Source: Nymphaea colorata (Eukaryota; Streptophyta; Magnoliopsida; Nymphaeales; Nymphaeaceae). Taken from it: a stretch of 64,000 nt of DNA. This document shows positions 11,043 through 40,804 of the stretch, piece by piece. The notes under the pieces were generated by a model, which saw nothing but the letters and a program-made list of their open reading frames with translations, was not told where the DNA came from and searched no databases. The number at the start of each line of letters is the position of its first letter. Within the stretch, counting starts at the first letter, position 1. The translations under genes and the position numbers were made by a program. The DNA is taken from NCBI RefSeq assembly GCF_008831285.2, contig NC_045145.1, forward strand, positions 18,288,802 through 18,352,801. The letters are read 5' to 3'.

Positions 11043-12844
11043 ATGGCAGCACGATGGGTAGCAACAGCACAGAGAGGGTTCTTCATCTCTGAGGATAGTT
11101 TCAGCACCTCCGTCAGGTCCACCTCCTTCCCAGGTGCCTTCTCCCAGCTGAAATGGTGCACCAGCTTGGCCACCCACAGGCTGACGGTGACCAGACCCAG
11201 GTTCTTGCCAGGGCACACCCTCCTGCCGGCGCCGAACGGCGCCAGCCTCAGGTCGTTCCCCCTCACGTCCACGCATTCCCCTCCTTCCTTCTCAACGAAC
11301 CTCTCCGGCTTGAATGTCCCAGCGTCCTTCCACACGTTGTTGTCGTGTGTGATGGCCCACATGTTAACCATGGCCGTCGTCCCCGCCGGCACCACCATCC
11401 CGTTGCTCAGCTGCACGTCGCTCGTCGACAGCCTTGCCCACGATAGGAGAGGGCCGGGAGGGTGCACCCTTAGCGTCTCCTTCACAACCGCCTGCAGGTA
11501 AGGCAACTTCGCGACGTCGGTGTCCTGCACGCTCCTCTCCTTCCCAACCACATCATCCAACTCCCTCTGAAGCTTTTGCTGAATATGAGGGTTAAGCACC
11601 AGCTCTGCCATCACCCACTCGGTCAGAAGGGCGGTGGTGTCAGTTCCCCGAAAAATCATCTCCTGCAAATGTCATGCACATATATAATATCAAGCATGAA
11701 CCGATAGATCAAAAAACATGAATCGATATGAGTGACAATATGTATCAGTTTTTCCGAACTAGCATCAAAACATGAATCGATTCATTTAATCATAGGGAAA
11801 GAGAGCAAAAAAAATGATACGTACCCATAGCACTGCGATCATGTCGTCCTCTTGGAGCTTCTCCTCGCCTTCCAGAGAGAGCAGGACGTCAACGAAGTCA
11901 GCACCATCGGCGAGGTTGGAGCCGGATTCCCTCTTGAGTTTGTGCTCCCGGATGATGCCTTGGACGAAGGTTCTGACTCGAGGGACGAGAGCGGCACAAC
12001 GGGCTCTAATGCCGCTGGGGTCGTAGAAGAAACTGAGCCATGGCAGGAAGTCGGACCAGTTGAAGGAGCCCAGCAGGTCGAACCCCTCGCGCACCATCTC
12101 CCTCAACTCCGTCACCTCCCGATCCTCTGCGGACGAGGAAAGGTCGTAACGCCGGCCGAAGACGCTTCCCATTATGTTGTTCAGTGCGGCGCCTTGCAGG
12201 TGGGACCTTAGCGACACGAAACCATTGTCCCTTTGCTCAGCTGCGATAGCTTCGAGCATAGCGGAAGCATCGGCCTGGCGACCGGACTCGTGGGCAGCAA
12301 TGCGTCGAGGGGCAAAGAGATGTGAGGATGCGATCCTACGGAGGAGTTTCCAGTAGAAGCCACTGGGGGCGAAGCCCATGGCCCTCTCGAAGAGCAGCTG
12401 ACGGGCAGACAGCTTGATGGGGCGGTCGGCAAAGTGAGGGGAGGTGAGGATCTCCTTGGCCGTCTGTGGCTCGGAGGCGACGACCGCCGGTGTGGAGCCG
12501 AGGCTGAAAGCCATCAGCTTCTTAGCATTAAGGCGGTGGGCCATGGCCTGGAGGGTGCGGTGGGCGAGGCCGACACTCAGGACGTGGAGGCTGCCTACGA
12601 TGGGCAGTCCCCTGGGCCCGGGAATGGAGACGGCACCGCGAGAGTTGCGGCCGTTCTTCCAAGCGGCGCCACCAGAGGAGAGCCACCAGGAGACAGCGAG
12701 CGTGGCGAAGAGAGCAATTGCAAGCGAGAGAAGGGTGAAGGCATCGCAGAAGCCGAGGGTCTTGGAGCCGACGAAGGCAGAGAGGGTGTAGAATAACCAG
12801 CTGGGGTCCTTGCTTGCCTGGGAGGAAGACAACCCAACATCCAT
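11033..12844 (-). CDS. CYP78A: cytochrome P450, CYP78A family, copy 1
   Basis: Two exons on the minus strand, 12,844-11,825 and 11,662-11,033, with a GT-AG intron of 162 bp (11,824-11,663) in phase 0, predict 549 aa. Visible features are a hydrophobic N-terminal anchor (about 33-55), a proline-rich hinge [11 protein letters not shown] (75-85), the I-helix RGTDTT (345-350), the K-helix ETLR (402-405), PERF (459-462) and the heme loop [10 protein letters not shown] (483-492, Cys490). The single intron just before EMIFRGTDT and the overall sequence fit CYP78A, an ER-anchored plant family whose members (for example KLUH) promote organ and seed growth through an unidentified product. The start is the first ATG after a TATA-like box. 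It lies head to head with copy 2, which differs only in the last ~10 residues. Nothing suggests a defect. Confidence 0.93.
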
Positions 12845-12917
12845 CTTCACTTCAGGGAGAGTGGAAAACGGAGGAGGAGAGAACGAGGTGGTGGGTAAAC
12901 GAAAGGGGTGGCGGTGG

Positions 12918-12925
12918 TTTAAATA
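12918..12925 (-). promoter_or_regulatory. TATA-like box of CYP78A copy 1
   Basis: TATTTAAA on the minus strand, 74 bases upstream of the ATG, in the ~200-bp proximal region shared with copy 2. Sequence identity with copy 2 ends near 13,041. Confidence 0.6.
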
Positions 12926-13041
12926 GAGAACCAAATTCACAACGCCCCTTAGTTGGCAGGTGCTGCAAAAATGGTGTCTCATTAATTATGATGAATTAAT
13001 TTATTTGTTTCTTAGTATCGGAGAATTGATCATTTTGCCGG

Positions 13042-13770
13042 AGAGGGTAATTATGCCTTATTTGGATCATACAAACTTGGTGGAACCAAACCTGATTTGT
13101 GAAAGAGCGGGCTGGTCCTCCCCCTGCTTTTCGTTTCAGTGGGTACAACTATTCATGCATGTGAGCTGGTTTACAACTCTTCTCTTCTTATCTTAGAGTG
13201 CATACCTTTCAGCTGAAGGAACATGGTCATTTTCATATTAGTCTCATCAAAATAGAATTTTAGTGCTCTTAGACGTTGGACTTGGTTTTGAAAAGTGAGA
13301 TCATACCCAAGAGTAAAGGGGTAGTTAGGAGTTGTTATTGTCTCATGAACCTGATTTAAAAATTAGGTTAAATACATAAGACACTATGTTATAATCTTGA
13401 ATCTATCTCCATCTTTAGATACATTCATGGTACAGTAACAACTTGTTACTGTTGCAAACATGCTATCAATGACTCGCTCCCAAGGTTGTGAAACCCAGGA
13501 CTTACTATCTCCACTCCAATGACGGCATTTACATGGTTGAAGAGTTTTTTCGGTGACCGTCCACCTAACGTCCAACTTTTGCCCCCACTGCAACCAAAAA
13601 CCTTTTAGAGCGAATGTAGCGACGATGGAGTTGCTGGGGAGAGGTAGAGTGCTTGATGTGTTTTGCCAAAACTGAATGGGAGGAAAGGACTTCTCTTTCC
13701 AAATCGTAATCTTCATCTTGTAATTAGTTTCTTTTCAAATTCGTCGTTTGTGTCTTATTTGGATCAAATT
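13042..13770. other. unique upstream region of CYP78A copy 1
   Basis: This 0.7-kb spacer has no counterpart upstream of copy 2. It includes an open frame (13,716-13,384 minus) without recognisable content. It is the likely distal promoter of copy 1. Confidence 0.5.
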
Positions 13771-13884
13771 GCTGATGCACCATCTCAGCTGGGAGAAGGC
13801 GCCTGGGAAGGTAGGTGGACCTGACGGAGGTGCTGAAGCTGTCCTCGGAGATGAAGAACCCTCTCTGTGCTGCCATTGCGTTTT
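13771..13884 (+). pseudogene. 3' remnant of a third CYP78A copy
   Basis: About 115 bp match the end of CYP78A exon 2 (from the HH(L)SWEKAPGK region through MKNPLC to the stop). There is a 1-bp insertion after the GGGAAG that encodes GK, which breaks the frame. An 18-bp deletion between short direct repeats removes residues near the C-terminus. The GGG glycine codon, the final CCATTGCGTTTTAA and the following 3' UTR match copy 1 rather than copy 2. It is therefore the tail of a copy-1-type gene whose body is lost, in plus orientation. Confidence 0.85.
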
Positions 13885-14905
13885 AATCTCGTTGATCGGA
13901 TCTCACTGTAGGATGAGCCTTACTCTTCTTTCTAAATAAAAGGATGATTTGAAACGAGGAGCTCTCTCTCTCTAAAATATAAGATTCTACGTAGCATCTC
14001 TGATCTAAACGATAGGATGCTACGTAACACCTTAATTAAAGTCGATCGTTTGAATGAAAAATCCTGCTTGTTGGTTATTCATAAATAAATCTTCAGTCTA
14101 AGAAAATTTAAGTAAATTAATGGGATGACAAGTATGATAGTACTGAATGGTAATCGTCAAGGTAATTGAAGAGTGAGAAATCTGATCATGCACCCAGACT
14201 TGGGTATCTCGTTGATTAATTTTGTATGAAATGCTCTTCTTCAATGGAGGGTAACCCCACTTTCCGAAAAAACTAAGACGGCAGGATTAAAATGTGATGT
14301 AAGATCTTCAACTTCATCCCATACCTTGTGTTGAAGCAGAATGTGAAAGCGCCACTTACAGTAAGCCGTGTCAGTTTTGTTGGCTCATGAAAGAAGTTTC
14401 TTTTCTGCTGTTTATGTTTTGTCCTCACAACCGTGTTTTTCCTTTCGTTGTTTCTTTTCCATTTATAAGAAGAGGTTCATCACTTGCAGTGTGTATAATA
14501 TAACTCGCCAACGCACAAAAATGTCACCTCTTTGTCTATTACCCAAAATGCATGTCCAATTGTCCGTATATGCACGTCCATACACTGTCATCTTCATTTT
14601 TTATCTTTTTATGACTAGGGTGAGACCCGTCCCGAGCATTTCAGAAATGCACTATTATCCTTTCGTTCCTATCTTTCAAGATTGGTTAACCCCAAATTTT
14701 TGTATGTTTACATATAAAATGCCCTTCAAATACATGGTGAGTACATTGCTGGCTCTGCCATGCTTTGGTGTTTTTGTACTCTTGATAATGCTAATCAAAC
14801 AACCTCTGAAGGTGCCTAAGGGGTTATCCGATCGACCCTAACTATTAATGGGAAATTGTATATGAAAATTTTGCAGAGACATGTTCAACTTTTGGCGATT
14901 CAAAA

Positions 14906-14908
<3 letters not shown>

Positions 14909-14964
<56 letters not shown>
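14909..14964. repeat. (TA)n microsatellite, expanded allele
   Basis: About 28 TA units. The paralogous position at 9,960-9,987 has about 14 units followed by (GA)n. Confidence 0.95.
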
Positions 14965-14970
<6 letters not shown>

Positions 14971-15370
14971 AATACTTTGAAATGTGAGTTTTTAAATGTT
15001 CATGAGAATCTAATCTATACACTTCATAAGGGTAGGAAAATGATTCTGACCAAATTTCTGACTTTGTTGTGGACGACATTCAAGTGATTAATACCATAAT
15101 TCACCACATTTTTTGGCGGCAGCAACCGTTGGAAATTGCACCCATATAGAATTTGGTCTATAAACGATATATTCTAGCTTTGTGTCAATCCACAGAACAG
15201 GGCCATATAGACTATAGAGCAAGGGCAAATTAAATATAAATGCAAGATTTCAAGAGAGAGAGAAGGGGGAAAGTGGAACACGGCCAATGACTCCATCTCA
15301 AATCCACTCAATAACACTCTCCAAATAGCACCCATAAAAATCAAACCAAAAACTATATGCACCTTTTAGG

Positions 15371-15770
15371 TAAACCATAAAACCTCAATATTTAATTGTA
15401 TTAAATCTGCTTTTCGAACCTTCAACAAAAAAGCCAAATACTCTGCACACAAAACCCAAAAAAACTACACAAACCCAAAAAAATTAATTGAGATAAACCA
15501 TAAAACCTCAATATTTAATTGTATTAAATCTGGTTTTGGCACCTTCAACAAAACGAGCCAAATACTCTGCACACAAAACCCAAAAAAATTAATTTCATGA
15601 GAGCCAAATACTCTGCACAAACCCAAAAAAATTAATTGAGATAAATCATAAAACCTCAATATTTAATTGTATTTAATCTGGTTTTGGCACCTTCAAGAAA
15701 AAGAGCCAAATACTCTGCACACAAAACCCAAAAAAATTAATTTCATGACTTTCCAAATTTCACTGCTTAA
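15371..15770. repeat. rearranged tandem array in block A'
   Basis: The phrase TAAACCATAAAACCTCAATA recurs at 15,371, 15,494 and (as TAAATC) 15,642, alternating with CCAAATACTCTGCACAC and CCCAAAAAAATTAATT. Spacing is 123 and 148 bp. In block A the same phrases occur in ~187-bp units, so the array was re-expanded after duplication. Confidence 0.7.
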
Positions 15771-15943
15771 CCTCATTGTTCCTATATAACTTCATCTATA
15801 AGTTATTCCTTTCCGATGTTGTAAGCCTTCCAAATAAGCCACAAAACCAACATTTGTTTGAATTAAATCCGGTCACTAGGGCCAAATACACTGCACACGA
15901 AACCCAAAAAAATTAATTATGAGCATTTCCAAATGTCACCACT

Positions 15944-16140
15944 CCGGCAAAATGACCAATTCTCCGATACTAAGAATCAAATAAATTAATTCATCATAAT
16001 TAATGAGACACCATTTTTGCAGCACCTGCCAATTAAGGGGCGTTGTGAATTTGGTTCGCTATTTAAACCACCGCCACCCCTTTCGTTTACCCACCACCTC
16101 GTTCTCTCCTCCTCCGTTTTCCACTCTCCCTGAAGTGAAG
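15944..16140 (+). promoter_or_regulatory. proximal promoter and 5' UTR of CYP78A copy 2
   Basis: About 200 bp, nearly identical to the matching segment of copy 1, with a TATA-like box TATTTAAA at 16,060-16,067, 74 bases before the ATG. Everything farther upstream is block A', i.e. 3'-flank DNA of another copy, so distal control must differ from copy 1. Confidence 0.65.
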
Positions 16141-17955
16141 ATGGATGTTGGGTTGTCTTCCTCCCAGGCAAGCAAGGACCCCAGCTGGTTATTCTACACC
16201 CTCTCTGCCTTCGTCGGCTCCAAGACCCTCGGCTTCTGCGATGCCTTCACCCTTCTCTCGCTTGCAATTGCTCTCTTCGCCACGCTCGCTGTCTCCTGGT
16301 GGCTCTCCTCTGGTGGCGCCGCTTGGAAGAACGGCCGCAACTCTCGCGGCGCCGTCTCCATTCCCGGGCCCAGGGGACTGCCCATCGTAGGCAGCCTCCA
16401 CGTCCTGAGTGTCGGCCTCGCCCACCGCACCCTCCAGGCCATGGCCCACCGCCTTAATGCTAAGAAGCTGATGGCTTTCAGCCTCGGCTCCACACCGGCG
16501 GTCGTCGCCTCCGAGCCACAGACGGCCAAGGAGATCCTCACCTCCCCTCACTTTGCCGACCGCCCCATCAAGCTGTCTGCCCGTCAGCTGCTCTTCGAGA
16601 GGGCCATGGGCTTCGCCCCCAGTGGCTTCTACTGGAAACTCCTCCGTAGGATCGCATCCTCACATCTCTTTGCCCCTCGACGCATTGCTGCCCACGAGTC
16701 CGGTCGCCAGGCCGATGCTTCCGCTATGCTCGAAGCTATCGCAGCTGAGCAAAGGGACAATGGTTTCGTGTCGCTAAGGTCCCACCTGCAAGGCGCCGCA
16801 CTGAACAACATAATGGGAAGCGTCTTCGGCCGGCGTTACGACCTTTCCTCGTCCGCAGAGGATCGGGAGGTGACGGAGTTGAGGGAGATGGTGCGCGAGG
16901 GGTTCGACCTGCTGGGCTCCTTCAACTGGTCCGACTTCCTGCCATGGCTCAGTTTCTTCTACGACCCCAGCGGCATTAGAGCCCGTTGTGCCGCTCTCGT
17001 CCCTCGAGTCAGAACCTTCGTCCAAGGCATCATCCGGGAGCACAAACTCAAGAGGGAATCCGGCTCCAACCTCGCCGATGGTGCTGACTTCGTTGACGTC
17101 CTGCTCTCTCTGGAAGGCGAGGAGAAGCTCCAAGAGGACGACATGATCGCAGTGCTATGGGTACGTATCATTTTTTTTGCTCTCTTTCCCTATGATTAAA
17201 TGAATCGATTCATGTTTTGATGCTAGTTCGGAAAAACTGATACATATTGTCACTCATATCGATTCATGTTTTTTGATCTATCGGTTCATGCTTGATATTA
17301 TATATGTGCATGACATTTGCAGGAGATGATTTTTCGGGGAACTGACACCACCGCCCTTCTGACCGAGTGGGTGATGGCAGAGCTGGTGCTTAACCCTCAT
17401 ATTCAGCAAAAGCTTCAGAGGGAGTTGGATGATGTGGTTGGGAAGGAGAGGAGCGTGCAGGACACCGACGTCGCGAAGTTGCCTTACCTGCAGGCGGTTG
17501 TGAAGGAGACGCTAAGGGTGCACCCTCCCGGCCCTCTCCTATCGTGGGCAAGGCTGTCGACGAGCGACGTGCAGCTGAGCAACGGGATGGTGGTGCCGGC
17601 GGGGACGACGGCCATGGTTAACATGTGGGCCATCACACACGACAACAACGTGTGGAAGGACGCCGGGACATTCAAGCCGGAGAGGTTCGTTGAGAAGGAA
17701 GGAGGGGAATGCGTGGACGTGAGGGGGAACGACCTGAGGCTGGCGCCGTTCGGCGCCGGCAGGAGGGTGTGCCCTGGCAAGAACCTGGGCCTGGTCACCG
17801 TCAGCCTGTGGGTGGCCAAGCTGGTGCACCATTTCAGCTGGGAGAAGGCGCCTGGCAAGGAGGTGGACCTGACGGAGGTGCTGAAACTATCCTCAGAGAT
17901 GAAGAACCCTCTCTGTGTTGTGGCCATCCCTCGTGCTGCTGCTGCTGCCCTTTAA
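16141..17955 (+). CDS. CYP78A: cytochrome P450, CYP78A family, copy 2
   Basis: Exons 16,141-17,160 and 17,323-17,955 (GT-AG intron 17,161-17,322, phase 0) predict 550 aa. All motifs described for copy 1 are present at the same positions: anchor, [35 protein letters not shown] with Cys490. Exon 1 encodes the same 340 residues as copy 1 and I see only isolated silent changes. The 162-bp intron is identical base for base. Divergence begins after MKNPLC: this copy ends [12 protein letters not shown], copy 1 ends [11 protein letters not shown]. The 3' UTRs are only distantly alike. The enzyme should be an ER-bound monooxygenase of the organ-size pathway; its substrate is unknown. Near-identity ending sharply at both borders suggests recent gene conversion or re-duplication. 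Confidence 0.93.
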
Positions 17956-18032
17956 GCTTCTGTGGATGGAGCATCTCTCAATTTTAAGGGGATTTTGATG
18001 AGTCATGCCCTCATGCTGAATGTCTGGTTTCG

Positions 18033-18038
18033 AATAAA
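18033..18038 (+). terminator. poly(A) signal of CYP78A copy 2
   Basis: AATAAA 77 bases after the stop codon, at the position matching the copy-1 signal although the surrounding 3' UTR has diverged. Confidence 0.5.
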
Positions 18039-18059
18039 AGAGATGCTTGAGATGCTTTT

Positions 18060-19807
18060 GCCAAAGTGGATTGATAAATCTCTCTCTCTCTCTCTCTCTC
18101 ATTGAATCGTTCTTAATCTCATCATTCCAATGAAACATAAACCAGAATGCTGATTATTCATAAGTATTCGGTTTCAGAAAAGTAAATTAATTAATGAATC
18201 GACAAGAATGTTCTGTGTCTTAAAATGGGAGGACAACAGTAAGCCTAAGAAGTAACAAACGAAGTAGGCGAAGTGACAAAATCAATGTAAGTGTCATGTG
18301 TCCAGTTTTTGGCTACTAAACACGTCCAATTCAGATTACCTCCGATGATAAACCTCTAGACCACACTAGAACTGAATCTATAGCTAGAAATGCCTGTGTG
18401 AAATCACATGTATAAGGAAAATATGTTCAAAATTTTAGAGAACAAATAAATATTCTAATCTTCAATGGTATTTGAAATTTTGATGTGCTTGGTCACGTTT
18501 GTCAGTGATAGGATACATCTTTTGCTATGGTATTTAATGACACACAATAAAAAATAAACATCACATCATAAAGGTGGCCTACTGATATCAATTTTCCTAT
18601 ATATATATATATATATATCAAGGTTGCTCAATGTTATAATACTTAAATATGACTATTCAATGTTGTGAGGGTTCAATACTAAAATTTCTAAGTTGTTTTT
18701 TATAAAAGTATTCAATATTGGAAAGTTTACTTATGTTTTCGGTAGGGTTCTACCTAACCATATGGATGGCACATATAATTTATATATTTTGTCTCTTTAA
18801 ACATATGATAGTGCAAAAAAATCACGAATAATTTTTTAGGAGATACAAATTTCTAATTCAAATTTTCCATTTTATGCTGTTTTTTGTTAATTCTTTGCGA
18901 TGTATAGCCTTTTTGCAAGAATGGGCCATTTTCAAGCTATGTTTAAAAGGCATAATTGAAAAAAAAGAGAGAGAGAGAGAGAGAAAAGGAAGTGCAGCTT
19001 GTTTTAGATTAAAAATGGTCTAAAACAGTGATGAGCTAATAGAGAGACCAGAAAATGTCCACGTAAACTAAGAATATGATTAGCCACTGTCTTAACAATC
19101 AAATGTGGTAATATACTAATTATATCATACGGGATCTAACTCATTTACCTTTTTAAGGCAAAGTAGTTGAACAAGAGGCCAACCGAAATGTGGTTCATCT
19201 CGATCAAATTAAAATATGGCCTTAGTTTGATTTAATTCTTATTTTAATAAATTGAACTCATTACACATTAGTAGGGACATAGTCGAATTACAATTTTAAA
19301 ACTATTTTCAGTCGAATTACAGTTTTAAAACTTTGAAAATAATCGAAATAACACTTTTTAAATTTTTTATATAAGATAAATAATTTTTTTTTTAAATCTA
19401 CATGTAAATTTTTAAAACTTCTTTTTGGCTTGAAACTGTTTGATTAATTATAATAAACAAAGGGCACGGTATCGAAGTTGCGGGCATAATTTAAGATCAT
19501 GCGATCACAATATGGAGACAATTTATCGCTTTGCCGATGAGGATAGTCGCGAGCTTATTCCCGCAAAGTACGCGAGGCCTATTTGGCATTAGGATCAAAA
19601 GATTGGCCTCGGAATGAAATTCGCCGTCTTAGATAGAAAACGTGGTTGATCCATGGACGCAGAAAAATGGAATGGCGGGCCTTTTTCGGGAAAAAAAAAA
19701 GGATGCGCCGTTTATCCGTTGCGGGACTGAACGTGTCTGTTGATCAAAACTCGCGCTCTATCTTTCTCGCCTGACGAGAGCGGAAGCAGGAAGAGAAAAG
19801 GAGGAAG
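18060..19807. other. intergenic between CYP78A copy 2 and the ABC1 kinase gene
   Basis: AT-rich, with (CT)n at 18,079-18,100, (TA)n at 18,598-18,620 and (GA)n at 18,966-18,984. Around 18,140-18,230 it shows weak old similarity to the start of block A. The last ~350 bp become GC-richer and should hold the promoter of the kinase gene. I see no clear TATA box. Confidence 0.5.
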
Positions 19808-39659
<19,852 letters not shown>

Positions 39660-40804
39660 CCTCTCGGAATTGCAGACCAAGTGTAGAAATGTTCCATTAG
39701 AAGATCTTCATCCAGGCACTCAATTTTGTCAATGGCTTATTAACAAAAGTTATTTGAAACCTGTGCCTTAATATTTGGAGATGGCGTCTTCCTCGGCAAA
39801 TTAAACCAAGGCAAATCTTCAACCAAACTGAACCACGGTGTAGACCATAGAAGGTCACTTGTACATCTATACCTGAACTTGATTGAAAATGTGCCAATGT
39901 CTAGATTAGTGGGTTATGTAGTGTGGCTTGGAGCCAAGGGGGAAAAAAAAAAGAAACACTTGGAGGTAAGAGACAAAGTAGTCGACCAAGGTCTTGAACC
40001 CATGTAGTCCAATGATGAAAGTCATATCCTTTATTCACGACGAAGTGGTCACGGACGCACGGTTCATTCAGTCTGTCAATGCAAACGGTTCACTGTGCTA
40101 ATATCTTGTGCCAACAGTAAGCCTATGTTCATTTTTGAGAGGGTGTTAGAAATGGTGATATAGCATTCACTTGGTTCCATATCTTTGAACATACATCTCT
40201 AAGTATAATCAGGGTGGATATAGACGTGCCGATGGTCCTAGAGTCTCAAGCTTGAAATAAGCATCAAAAGGCTACAAGCAAAATAAAAATCGGAAAGGGT
40301 ATTTCTTCAGGCTGTCAATGGAACTGAAGATCAGATAGATTCCTGTATATAAACAGAATCCACAGAGCTATGAATTCAATAACACTGCCTTTCGGTCAGC
40401 AAGTTCAACAAACCTGCACCTCTAGAGCCTGCAAGTTTTTCTGCGTACAACTCAAATGCTTTTGCTTAATCAAAGAAAATAATAAGGATCAAGTCATTAC
40501 CGCCTCCCTGCTTAATACAGTCATGAAAAGAAAGAAAAGAAAAGGTTTCCCTCCAATTCTACCTGCAGCTTTCAGTATATTCAATCTTCCCCAATCTAAC
40601 CATCTTGGTTGATATATCAAGCCATTGAAAATAGAGGCCTGATGACAGAGGGGTTCTAGGCATTGGTGAATTATCTCATCAGTTGTCGAAGCTTTGTACA
40701 ACTTGTCCTCTGTACAGCAGAAAGCAGTGAAATGTTGTCGTCTAGTAATAACCAAAACAAAAATAACGTAGAACAAATATTGGCTTTGCTGCCAAGGCAA
40801 GGAC
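39660..40804. other. convergent intergenic region, ABC1K and SKL1 3' ends
   Basis: The two 3' UTRs must share this 1.1 kb. A plus-strand AATAAA lies at 40,282. No other gene is evident; the open frame at 40,848-40,489 minus is just the SKL1 3' UTR read through. Confidence 0.5.

Larger units (their letters stand above)
13885..15943 (+). repeat. inverted copy of flank block A
   Basis: Plus-strand counterpart of 11,042-9,232. The TACGTAGCATC repeats, the segment with an open frame at 14,368-14,841 and the (TA)n tract follow in the same order. Differences include a ~33-bp insertion near 14,727-14,770, which frameshifts the open frame, the (TA)n tract enlarged to ~56 bp, and a rearranged 3' tandem array. 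It stops abruptly at ~15,943, where the proximal promoter of copy 2 begins. Confidence 0.8.

Noticed and set aside
16189-16551. Antisense open frames over CYP78A exon 1 (and the mirrored ones at 12,434-12,796)
   Set aside because: Shadow frames caused by the high GC3 of the P450 exons.
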